Positions 25,948 through 32,697 of a DNA stretch of 40,306 nucleotides are shown here, in pieces (the stretch's first letter is position 1; every line of letters begins with the position of its first letter). The notes under the pieces were generated by a model, which ran no database searches, was not told the DNA's origin, and saw only the letters and a program-made list of their open reading frames with translations. The stretch is taken from assembly GCA_022820485.1 (NCBI GenBank), contig JAJEFJ010000070.1, positions 1 to 40,306 on the forward strand. The letters are read 5' to 3'. This DNA comes from Candidatus Latescibacterota bacterium. GTDB lineage: Bacteria > Latescibacterota > UBA2968 > UBA8231. Both the position numbers and the translations under genes were made by a program.

Positions 25948-26316
25948 CTAAATCAAATCGTCCACTGTGAGGTTGAGCGTCGTCGCGATGCGCTTCATTG
26001 CTTTGATCGATCCAGGCTTCTTCCCGTGCTCAATATCGGACAAATAAGAGGCCGCGATATTGGCGGCAGCGGCCAGTTCGCTGGCCTTCATGCCGCGATA
26101 CTCGCGCCACACCCGGACCGGATGTTCTCCGTCGGCGATGCGCTTGGCGAGTTCGAAGGGCACGAGTTCCTGATCGGGGTCATTGAGAACGCGCTGGATG
26201 ATAGCGGCATCCATAGCGTCTTCGTCGACGGCGGTGCGCAGTGCATCGTATTCGGCGCGAGGGACGATAGCATATTCCTCGCCGGCCAAGACGACGATCT
26301 GAGGGGCACTAGTCAT
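25948..26316 (-). CDS. Xre-family HTH antitoxin-like protein
   Basis: The 122-residue protein has an N-terminal segment (IVVLAGEEYAIVPRAEYDAL) like those seen in antitoxins that pair with RelE/HigB-type toxins, followed by a C-terminal helix-turn-helix (VWREYRGMKASELAAAANIAASYLSDIEHGKKPGS). Its ATG overlaps the stop of a small upstream frame by ATGA, the usual toxin-antitoxin linkage, but that upstream frame is not a recognisable toxin. It probably binds its own promoter. Confidence 0.7.
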   Translation of the reverse strand: MTSAPQIVVLAGEEYAIVPRAEYDALRTAVDEDAMDAAIIQRVLNDPDQELVPFELAKRIADGEHPVRVWREYRGMKASELAAAANIAASYLSDIEHGKKPGSIKAMKRIATTLNLTVDDLI

Positions 26317-26504
26317 CGGTATGCTTCTCCACGTGGCAGGATATATCCATCAGATAGCAAAATGTCAATATATTCGCTATAAGCGATGATATTCAAGCAG
26401 AGAATACCACTGGTGGGAGATAACGCTCTAACCGCCGTCAGCACCTTTCCCGTCGGACCACTCTTTGAGCAACGCCGCCACTTCCCATACCCCTCCTGCT
26501 CCAC
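26313..26504 (-). CDS. Unrecognised 63-residue ORF overlapping the Xre antitoxin start
   Basis: The frame ends EYIDILLSDGYILPRGEAYR and its TGA overlaps the antitoxin ATG (ATGA). The arrangement suggests a toxin gene or its remnant, but no toxin motif is present and the first half looks non-coding. The strip from here to 26615 shows nothing else. Confidence 0.25.
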   Translation of the reverse strand: MEQEGYGKWRRCSKSGPTGKVLTAVRALSPTSGILCLNIIAYSEYIDILLSDGYILPRGEAYR

Positions 26505-26615
26505 CCAATAAAGCGGCTACGTCCAAGGCATCTTCACCGCAAACGTCGCAGCTTGTTTCGCCTTGGGCCTCAACCGATATTTAGACACTTTAGGCATATC
26601 AAGGGAAGGACCGCT

Positions 26616-26840
26616 ATGGCTATTTTAACCGATCGCATCACGGTAAATCCCAAGCAGTGCGGGGGACGCCCCTGTATTCGAGGGATGCGGATTCGAGTTA
26701 CGGACGTACTGGATTTGCTCGCCGCCGACTTGACTACTGAACAAATTTTGGCCGAGCATCCCGATCTTGAATCCGAGGATATTCGCGCCTGTCTGCGCTT
26801 TGCCAGTGAACGGCTGAACCATCCGGTTCTCGCTGCATGA
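26616..26840 (+). CDS. DUF433 antitoxin
   Basis: The 74-residue protein shows the DUF433 pattern: ITVNPKQCGGRPCIRGMRIRV, LAADLTTEQILAEHPDL and IRACLRFASE. DUF433 proteins have a winged/HTH-like fold and act as antitoxins for DUF5615 nucleases. The start at MAILTDR has AAGGA upstream. It overlaps the toxin gene by ATGA (26837-26840), giving a two-gene toxin-antitoxin cassette. Confidence 0.88.
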   Translation: MAILTDRITVNPKQCGGRPCIRGMRIRVTDVLDLLAADLTTEQILAEHPDLESEDIRACLRFASERLNHPVLAA

Positions 26841-27178
26841 TCCTTTGGCTCGACGCTCATATCTCCCCCAAACTTGTCCCTTGGATTCACGATACCTTTG
26901 GCATGGATGTGCTCCATGTGCGCGATCTAGGACTCAGGGAGGCTGAGGATCCCGATATTTTTTATAAAGCGCGAGAAGTCGATGCGATTGTGATTACCAA
27001 AGATCGGGACTTTGTTGAGCTTCTGGGACGTTTAGGTCCTCCGCCAAAAATAATCTGGATTACCTGCGGCAATACTTCAAATGCTCGCTTGAGAACAATT
27101 TTCTCAAAGACCCTTTACGGCACCCTTGAGTTGGTAAATCAAGGGGAGAGTTTAGTCGAAATCAGCGATTCAGTTTGA
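26837..27178 (+). CDS. DUF5615 PIN-like toxin
   Basis: The 113-residue protein begins ILWLDAHISPKLVPWI with the first Asp of the PIN-like fold, then VLHVRDLGLREAEDPDIF and IVITKDRDFVEL with the second acidic cluster, ending with a beta strand and helix (IIWITCGNTSN). This is the DUF5615 (Mut7-C-like) family, the usual partner of DUF433. It is expected to be an RNase toxin. The stop is followed by about 150 bp without a gene. Confidence 0.88.
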   Translation: MILWLDAHISPKLVPWIHDTFGMDVLHVRDLGLREAEDPDIFYKAREVDAIVITKDRDFVELLGRLGPPPKIIWITCGNTSNARLRTIFSKTLYGTLELVNQGESLVEISDSV

Positions 27179-27328
27179 GTTTGGTAGCTATTGATTGACG
27201 ACTCAAATCAGCCGTAGGCGAGAATTTCATTCGTTGATCGTGGCTTCGACACGGTGAAGCTGTTCCATGCCCCATCTAAAAGCTTGTCTTGCTCCGAGAA
27301 AGGGTGAGGAAAGTCTCGAAGCTCCCAC
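27179..27328. other. Short intergenic stretch downstream of AbiEi-like gene
   Basis: No gene is supported. The minus strand could encode a short peptide, but the nucleotidyltransferase toxin expected after an AbiEi-like gene is absent. Confidence 0.4.
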
Positions 27329-27961
27329 TCATGCGCCAACGGCCTGACCCGCCGTGATGCTGCGCGCCAGCGGCAGCGCCCAACCGGGCAGATGCCGGCT
27401 GTTTTGAAACAGGTCGCGCTTCACCTCGTCGGGAAGATGGCGATTTAAAATCGAAACGACCTGCGCATCGGCAGCAGCCTCGGGGCCAAGCCAGCGCAAC
27501 GCCTGCACCACCGGTGCCGACGGTTTTCCCGCCCACTGCATGACGCTAGGCCTCGCATGTCGGAATCGGACCGTTCGTCCGTCTATCTTGACCGTCCTAG
27601 AGGAGCCATCCGTCACGTAAGATGCCTTAGCAGGTAGCGCGTTGGTGAGCCCAAGCTGATTCGCAGCCGCCAAGCCATCGGGCATAATGCGGACACCGTC
27701 CCTTCTTGCGAGCGCTGCTATGGCGGCATCGAGATCGACCGGCGCAGGCCGCTTCAGCACGTCGCTCATTCTAGGCATATCGTACAGCCCGTGGCCTACC
27801 CGGCGTAGCTGACTCGCTTTGACGAGACGCGACAAGGCCTGATCGACGGCCTCACGGCTCCCAAGGTCTAGGAAGTCCTTCGGTGTGCATACCCACCTAC
27901 CCCTGCCGTGTGCAGACACTCTCTTCAGGATCTTGTCGGCCATACGAGTCATTTTGCTCAC
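27329..27961 (-). CDS. DUF6088 / AbiEi-like antitoxin of type IV toxin-antitoxin systems
   Basis: The 210-residue protein shows an N-terminal winged-helix (RVSAHGRGRWVCTPKDFLDLG, AVDQALSRLVKASQLRRVGHGLYDMPR) and a C-terminal domain (VRIMPDGLAAANQLGLT, SYVTDGSSRTVKIDGRTVRFRHA, PGWALPLAR). This is the DUF6088/AbiEi pattern. The first codon is GTG at 27961, with an ATG three codons later as alternative. A well-formed promoter lies upstream. No AbiEii nucleotidyltransferase gene follows, so it is an orphan antitoxin or regulator. Confidence 0.75.
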   Translation of the reverse strand: MSKMTRMADKILKRVSAHGRGRWVCTPKDFLDLGSREAVDQALSRLVKASQLRRVGHGLYDMPRMSDVLKRPAPVDLDAAIAALARRDGVRIMPDGLAAANQLGLTNALPAKASYVTDGSSRTVKIDGRTVRFRHARPSVMQWAGKPSAPVVQALRWLGPEAAADAQVVSILNRHLPDEVKRDLFQNSRHLPGWALPLARSITAGQAVGA

Positions 27962-27997
27962 ATTTTTCTCGTTCCTGTTCTTGATAGATTGTCAGAA

Positions 27998-28026
27998 ATT
28001 TTACTATATTTTTCTTACTATATCAA
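27998..28026 (-). promoter_or_regulatory. Promoter of the AbiEi-like gene
   Basis: On the minus strand TTGATA (28026-28021) and TAAAAT (28003-27998) are spaced by 17 bp. The region also has a direct repeat ATATAGTAA within the spacer, a possible site for the AbiEi-like protein itself. Confidence 0.65.
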
Positions 28027-28218
28027 GAGCATCTTTTTTAAAGAACACAACGCCTGAGAGAAGACCATACATAGTCAGCCGCTATTTCCCGAAAGGCTCC
28101 GCGATGGGCTGCCGGAGCCGGTGAGCCGTACGGAGGAGTGCGCCCGCTGGCTCCAAGTCTTCGCCCAATCCCGCCGATAGCTGGGGATGTGGTTCCTGTC
28201 AGCTTGGGAAATCTTCTC

Positions 28219-28248
28219 TTGACACACAACCTCGTGGTTGCGTATGGT
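28219..28248 (+). promoter_or_regulatory. Promoter and operator of the ArsR-glyoxalase operon
   Basis: TTGACA at 28219-28224 and TATGGT at 28243-28248 (18-bp spacing) flank an inverted repeat, CAACC-TCGT-GGTTG (28227-28240), which extends imperfectly to 28224-28243. Similar AACC..GGTT sites precede ArsR genes coupled to glyoxalases. The predicted transcript start is near 28255, next to the ATG codons at 28251 and 28257. Confidence 0.65.
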
Positions 28249-28250
28249 AT

Positions 28251-28529
28251 ATGTCAATGCACAAAGACCTAGTCTTCAAGGCGCTCGCAGACCCAACACG
28301 GAGGTTGATGCTGGACGAGCTCTCCGAGCGCAAGGAGCAGACGCTTTACGAACTCTCGGTGCGCTTGATCATGCGACACAAAGTCGCCATCTCCCGACAG
28401 GCAATAGCCAAGCACATTGATGTCTTAGAAAAGGCGGGGCTTGTGAGATCAGAGAAGCGCGGCAAGTATCGGATGCTTGTCTTCAACGATGAACCCATCA
28501 AGACTGTCATGAACCGATGGCTCAAGTGA
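28251..28529 (+). CDS. ArsR-family transcriptional repressor
   Basis: The 92-residue winged-helix protein has the ArsR pattern LVFKALADPTRRLMLDELSER, an HTH at AISRQAIAKHIDVLEKAGLVRSEK, and a beta-wing ending GKYRMLVFNDEPIK. No metal-binding CxC motif is present, so a non-metal ligand is likely. An internal ATG at 28257 is an alternative start; because the promoter ends so close, the mRNA may be leaderless. A glyoxalase-like gene follows after 26 bp in the same operon. The operator suggests autorepression. Confidence 0.85.
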   Translation: MSMHKDLVFKALADPTRRLMLDELSERKEQTLYELSVRLIMRHKVAISRQAIAKHIDVLEKAGLVRSEKRGKYRMLVFNDEPIKTVMNRWLK

Positions 28530-28555
28530 CACTATGAAAGAAAAGGAGGCCAGAT

Positions 28556-28939
28556 ATGCGCATTACACTCACCAGCGTTTTCGTAAGTGACCAGGACGAA
28601 GCGCTGAGGTTTTACACGGAGACCCTCGGCTTTGTGAAGAAGCATGACTTGCCTGTGGGGGAATTCAAGTGGCTTACCGTCGTCTCGCCCGATGATCCAG
28701 ATGGGACCGAGCTTCTGCTTGAACCAAATGAAAACCCGGTAGCACAAGAATTTCAGAAAGGGATATTTGACCAAGGCATCCCAGCGGCGTCCTTTGGCGT
28801 TACGGACATCCGTGCAGAATATGAAAAACTGAAGTCACTGGGCGTAGCATTTACGATGGAGCCGACAGAAGTGGCCAACGTCACCATTGCGGTTTTTGAC
28901 GACACCTGCGGTAACCTGATTCAGGTAGTACAGACGTAA
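28556..28939 (+). CDS. Glyoxalase/bleomycin-resistance/dioxygenase (VOC) family protein
   Basis: The 127-residue protein has the betaalphabetabetabeta repeat of the VOC fold: VFVSDQDEALRFYTETLGFV, WLTVVSPDDPDGTELLLEP and VTDIRAEYEKLKSLGV, ending with FDDTCGNLIQVVQ. The GTELLLEP glutamate and the CGNLIQVVQ strand resemble the metal positions of this family. AAAGGAGG precedes the ATG. Paired with ArsR, it is probably a stress-responsive detoxification enzyme or sensor; the substrate is unknown. Its stop codon touches the end of the convergent ankyrin micro-ORF. Confidence 0.85.
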   Translation: MRITLTSVFVSDQDEALRFYTETLGFVKKHDLPVGEFKWLTVVSPDDPDGTELLLEPNENPVAQEFQKGIFDQGIPAASFGVTDIRAEYEKLKSLGVAFTMEPTEVANVTIAVFDDTCGNLIQVVQT

Positions 28940-29065
28940 CTACGACCGACCACACACGCCCTGCTTAGTCGGATCGGCCCCAGCCTGCAACGGTAGCTGG
29001 ACCACCTCGGCATGGCCCTCGCGCACCACCATGTGGATGGGGAACTCTCGTTTAGCCATACTCAT
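28940..29065 (-). CDS. 41-residue ankyrin-repeat micro-ORF coupled to the aldo/keto reductase
   Basis: The minus strand reads MSMAKREFPIHMVVREGHAE followed by VVQLPLQAGADPTKQG. This contains one nearly complete ankyrin repeat (PLHxAVREGHxEVVQLLLxxGADP). Its ATG overlaps the TGA of the reductase (ATGA, 29062-29065), so it could be translated by coupling. It may be a real small protein or the residue of a longer ankyrin gene; too short for certainty. Confidence 0.4.
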   Translation of the reverse strand: MSMAKREFPIHMVVREGHAEVVQLPLQAGADPTKQGVCGRS

Positions 29066-29868
29066 TCCAGCACCCCGGACGCCCGCTGCTGCGCTCCATG
29101 GGATTCGAGCTCAGCCCGCTCTTGTGGCGTGATCGTCTCGCGCTCCGACAAACTAGCGGCAACTTGTGCGAACAGATCGACACTCCGCAAACCCATGACC
29201 GTGGTATGCACGGCGTCGTGGCTGAGCACGTAGCGATAGAATTGTTCAGGGGCGGGCGCGTCGGGACCTTTTAGCAATCGCTCGTTGCGCGAGGCATTCA
29301 TGATCACCACGCCCGTATTGGCGGCCTGCGCGGCGGGAAAAACCGTTTCTTCCGGCTCTTTCATCGCGCAATTATACCAGCAAAGTACCGTATCAAAATG
29401 ACCAGTGCGGACCGCCTGTCCAACTTGCACCCAATCGTGTCCAGTGACGCCGATAAAGCGCACTAGGCCTTCTTCGCGAGCTTGTTGGGCGGCTTCTAAT
29501 GCTCCGCCGGGGCCTAGCGCTTGGTTGCGTTCTTCTTCGGTGTTTAAATGGTGGAGCTGGAAAATATCGAGGTAGTCCGTTTTGAGCGCACGCAACGAGG
29601 TTTGCAACTCTTGGCGCGCCCCTTCGGCGTCGCGCTTCGCGGATTTGCTGGCTACGATGAGATCGTGACGCCGACCCTCGATCGCTTGGCCGATCAACTT
29701 CTCGTCTTCACCACCCTGATAACTGCGGGCCGTATCGATATAGTTGACGCCGCAGTCGAGCGCCGCCCTGTATCCATCGGCTGTCTCGCAATACGTGCCG
29801 CCAATGCCGAATCTAGTAATCTCGAGATTGGTGCGGCCTAAAATTGTCCGGGGAAGATCGCGGCTCAT
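29062..29868 (-). CDS. Aldo/keto reductase
   Basis: The 268-residue TIM-barrel enzyme has the tetrad in order: Asp and Tyr in YIDTARSYQGGEDEKLIG, Lys in LIVASKSA, and His in DIFQLHHLN. It continues with VRFIGVTGHDW and ends in the cofactor-binding helix region GLRSVDLFAQV. NADPH-dependent reduction of carbonyls is the expected activity. The start at MSRDLPRT has GAGGAGT directly upstream; an upstream Met would add a poor extension. A tiny ankyrin-like frame overlaps its stop. Confidence 0.87.
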   Translation of the reverse strand: MSRDLPRTILGRTNLEITRFGIGGTYCETADGYRAALDCGVNYIDTARSYQGGEDEKLIGQAIEGRRHDLIVASKSAKRDAEGARQELQTSLRALKTDYLDIFQLHHLNTEEERNQALGPGGALEAAQQAREEGLVRFIGVTGHDWVQVGQAVRTGHFDTVLCWYNCAMKEPEETVFPAAQAANTGVVIMNASRNERLLKGPDAPAPEQFYRYVLSHDAVHTTVMGLRSVDLFAQVAASLSERETITPQERAELESHGAQQRASGVLE

Positions 29869-30084
29869 GGGATTACTCCTCAGAGAAAGATGTGATTTTA
29901 AGTTACAGTCTCCGCAACGCGGCACCGACGCTTGCCATGAGTTTCAACCGACATCTATACTATATACGTTTTAGACATAAGAGAACCATCGCGCAAAGCA
30001 AACGTCGGCTCAAGAGAGCAATAGCAAAAACCCAACGCAGCCGCCAACACCACTAGACACTACCACCCGATTGCGAGAAACGAA

Positions 30085-30771
30085 ATGAGCAACGAACCGC
30101 CTAAAAAGACTAAAGTCCGGCGATTTGCCAAGGTCTTGGGCATAGTGGTGCTCTTGGTCATTGGCTTCCATTTGTTCGCCAATATAAAGGCTGGCAATAC
30201 ACCACTGCACTGGGCAGCAGCAAAAAATATGGCTGAAACAGCCCAACTGTTAGTAACATGGGGGGCTAACGTCAACGCCAAGAACAGCGAGAATGAGACA
30301 CCACTGCACCATGCGGCGTGGCACAATGCGACTGAAACAGCCCAACTCTTACTAACCCAAGGTGCCGAGATCAGTGCCAAGGACACATTGGGCCGGACAC
30401 CGCTATACTGGGCGGCGAGGAACAACGCAACCGAAACCGCCCAATTGTTGATAACGCAAGGAGCCGAGATAAACGCCAAAACCGACAAGGGCCGGACACC
30501 GCTACACAATGCGGCGAATCACAATGCGACTGAGACAGCCCAACTGTTACTGACGCAAGGAGCTGAGATAAACGCCAAAAACGACAAGGGCCGGACGCCG
30601 CTGCATTATGCGGCAGAGATGGATGCTACCGCGACGGCCGAGCTACTGCTTAAGCAGGGAGCCGAGGTCAACGCTGAAAGCGACGACGGCCTAACACCGC
30701 TACACATTGCGACGGAACACAATGCTACTGAGACTGCCGAGCTATTAAACCGCTATGGTGGCCGAAAGTAA
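30085..30771 (+). CDS. Membrane-anchored ankyrin-repeat protein
   Basis: The 228-residue protein begins with a basic tail (KKTKVRR) and one hydrophobic helix (residues 17-35, VLGIVVLLVIGFHLF), which acts as a signal anchor with the rest probably periplasmic. Six consecutive 33-residue ankyrin repeats follow, with strongly similar units (GRTPLHNAANHNATETAQLL, then LTQGAEINAK). The near-identity of repeats 2-5 indicates recent internal duplication. Ankyrin repeats mediate protein binding and are abundant in symbionts, where they can modulate hosts; here secretion is not shown. GAAACGA precedes the ATG. Confidence 0.85.
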   Translation: MSNEPPKKTKVRRFAKVLGIVVLLVIGFHLFANIKAGNTPLHWAAAKNMAETAQLLVTWGANVNAKNSENETPLHHAAWHNATETAQLLLTQGAEISAKDTLGRTPLYWAARNNATETAQLLITQGAEINAKTDKGRTPLHNAANHNATETAQLLLTQGAEINAKNDKGRTPLHYAAEMDATATAELLLKQGAEVNAESDDGLTPLHIATEHNATETAELLNRYGGRK

Positions 30772-30825
30772 ATGAGCAGACTCTGGCGATGAGGTTTTAT
30801 AGAGCAGTCGCTAGGTCGCCCCCGC

Positions 30826-31719
30826 TCAGCCCCACAACGCCCTGAGTCGAGGCGACAGGATATCCACGTCCCGGTCGAAGATGTGACCTTCCCAGACCCA
30901 GTTCTCCTCGGGCGTCGAGCGGTCGTAGGAATCTTGCAGCAGATCGGGTAGGTCGAGAGTGTGGAAGCGCGTCTTGAAAAAACCATCGTCCGAGATCTCA
31001 ACGCTGCGATACCCCAAGGGAAAGCCAATCAGACAGGCCGTGTCGACGACTAGATAGTCGCGGTAGGCGGTGATGCGGTTGATGTGGCGGTGGCCGGTGA
31101 AGGCGGCGACGATAGCAGGGCTTTCGTCGAGCGTTTTGACCAGACGAGGCGCGCCTGCGACCACGCCGCGATCCCAAGCGAAATCGGGTAGAATCCAAGT
31201 GTGCATAACGAGCAACAAGGCGCAGCCATCGGCTAGCGCTTGATCAGCGGCAGCGCGCAGGGCTTCGTCGAGCGCGTCGGTCCAAACGCCAGAACCTTTC
31301 TCAAAGACATCGCAGTCGTAGAAGACATGAGCTAGCGCCAGTCGCAGTCGCGGCGCAGCATCGACGACGATCAGCGGGTCGGGATAGGGAAAACGGGCGG
31401 CAAAACCGTCGAAGGAACCGCTTTGGGCGTCGCAGTCGTGGTTGCCGGGGACTGAGTAGAACGGAGCCTCAAGCCGCGCGAAGGCCGCAGCCACCTCGTC
31501 AATCGAGCGCAAATAAGTCTCGGTGGGCAGGTCGAAGGCCGACCCGCCGCAGAGAAAGTCGCCGCCGTGGACGACAAAGTCGAAAGCCTGCGCGTTGAGG
31601 GCAGGGGGTATCGCGTCGTGCACCTCCTGGCTGCGGGTGAGCATCTTGGGCGCGCCGTAATCTGCGGGGGCGTCGGGGTAGTGGTGGGTATCGGTGAGGA
31701 AGGCGAAGCGGACGGACAT
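30826..31719 (-). CDS. Calcineurin-like metallophosphoesterase
   Basis: The 297-residue protein shows the metal ligand series FAFLTDTHHYP (D-x-H), VVHGGDFLCGG (GD), YSVPGNHDCD (GNHD), LLLVMHTWI (H) and AAFTGHRHINR (GHxH). It is a class I phosphoesterase of the Icc/phosphodiesterase-like kind; no signal peptide is present. A weak A/G-rich sequence precedes the start. Convergent with the ankyrin gene; no operon partner. The substrate is unknown. Confidence 0.87.
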   Translation of the reverse strand: MSVRFAFLTDTHHYPDAPADYGAPKMLTRSQEVHDAIPPALNAQAFDFVVHGGDFLCGGSAFDLPTETYLRSIDEVAAAFARLEAPFYSVPGNHDCDAQSGSFDGFAARFPYPDPLIVVDAAPRLRLALAHVFYDCDVFEKGSGVWTDALDEALRAAADQALADGCALLLVMHTWILPDFAWDRGVVAGAPRLVKTLDESPAIVAAFTGHRHINRITAYRDYLVVDTACLIGFPLGYRSVEISDDGFFKTRFHTLDLPDLLQDSYDRSTPEENWVWEGHIFDRDVDILSPRLRALWG

Positions 31720-31885
31720 GGAAACGGCTCCTTCTATACGGCGCGTTGTTGCGCTAGGTTGGGTTGCGTCCCTTTTTCGACGCGGTGGTACTCTACGGTT
31801 GCAAGCTAAAAACTCGCAACAATCTCACAAATTTTGCCGTCGGCAGCCAGACGCGTAGTTATGTCATCGCAGAGGTGATTAGCAA

Positions 31886-32488
31886 ATGCCCTATATAGAC
31901 ATCATTCCCCTAAAGCGGGCCACCGGCCTGCTCAAAAAACAGTACGAAGCCGCCCTCGCTCGGGCCGGGCGCATTTGGGGCATCGTCTCCATTATGAGCC
32001 TTAACCCCCGGGCCATGAAGGTCTCACTGGATTTTTATAAGACCCTCATGTACGGCCCCTCGCCCCTGAGCCGAGGCCGCCGCGAGATGCTGGCCGTGGT
32101 CGTTTCGGCCACGAACCATTGCGTGTACTGAATACGCTCCCACGCCCACGACCTCCGTGCTGAGGTCGCTCGCAATTTTGCCGTTGCAGAAGGAACCCCG
32201 GCCGACCGACTGGTGCACCAATTATCCACGGACTGGCACCGTGCCGATCTATCGCCAGCCGACCGCGCCCTATGCGCCTTTGCCGAAAAACTGACCCAAC
32301 GACCCCAGGACTCAACCGCTGAGGACATCGACCAATTGCGCCAGCACGGCTTTGACGATCGCGGCATCCACGACGCCGTCCAGATCATCGGCTTTTTCAA
32401 CTACATCAACCGCGTGGCAGAGGCCTTGGGCGTCGAACCTGAATCCTTTATCCGGCCCTGGGAAAAATCCGCGGTCGCTCCCGACTAG
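31886..32488 (+). CDS. AhpD-like/carboxymuconolactone decarboxylase-family selenoprotein (UGA = Sec82)
   Basis: Read through the TGA at 32129-32131, this is one 200-residue protein of the peroxidase-related AhpD/CMD family. The active-site motif E-x11-C-x2-C-x3-H is present as Glu67, Cys79, position 82 and His86 (NHCVY-U-IRSHAHDLR). The TGA occupies exactly the second cysteine, giving CxxU. The C-terminal half (DRALCAFAEKLTQ, IIGFFNYINRVAEALGVEPE) is intact, in the same frame and typical of the family. A SECIS-like hairpin follows the TGA. GAGGTG precedes the ATG. Peroxide reduction by a selenol-thiol pair is inferred. Without readthrough only 81 residues would be made, ending before the redox pair. 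Selenocysteine machinery is not in the window. Confidence 0.82.
32129..32168 (+). promoter_or_regulatory. Sec-coding TGA and putative bacterial SECIS element
   Basis: The TGA at 32129-32131 is followed by a perfect 7-bp stem, CGACCTC (32149-32155) with GAGGTCG (32162-32168), closing the 6-base loop CGTGCT. The apical loop begins 24 bases after the TGA and has G within its first two positions, matching the bacterial SECIS consensus (loop 16-37 bases from UGA). The stem also encodes amino acids. Confidence 0.75.
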
Positions 32489-32552
32489 TCCGTGAAAAGG
32501 AGCAACACGCAATGGCCCCTGTTAAACTAGTACTCGTTATTAGTATTCATGC

Positions 32553-32693
32553 CTTAATACACGACAGGGGCATTGAGGAATAAGATGCTTCGACTCCGCT
32601 TCGCTCCGCTCAGCATGACAGGTGCTGACGCCTCGTGTTGTCATGCTGAGCGGAGCGAAGCATCTCATACCACTTCTACTGTCGTGTACTTAG
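32553..32693. mobile_element. 141-bp MITE with 15-bp terminal repeats and 8-bp target duplication
   Basis: CTTAATACACGACAG at the left end and CTGTCGTGTACTTAG at the right end are inverted repeats (13 of 15 match). Both sides carry ATTCATGC (32545-32552 and 32694-32701) as a direct duplication. Inside is a long hairpin: GATGCTTCG...GCTCAGCATGACA from 32584 pairs with its complement ending at 32664, with an 11-bp extra in one arm. No transposase is encoded, so it is non-autonomous. Its right target copy supplies the ATG of the ABC transporter. Confidence 0.8.
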
Positions 32694-32697
32694 ATTC

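Noticed and set aside
28080..28180. GC-rich stretch with GAGCCGTACGG phrase that recalls group II intron ends
   Set aside because: No domain V secondary structure or reverse transcriptase is visible, and only a 6-bp pairing could be found.
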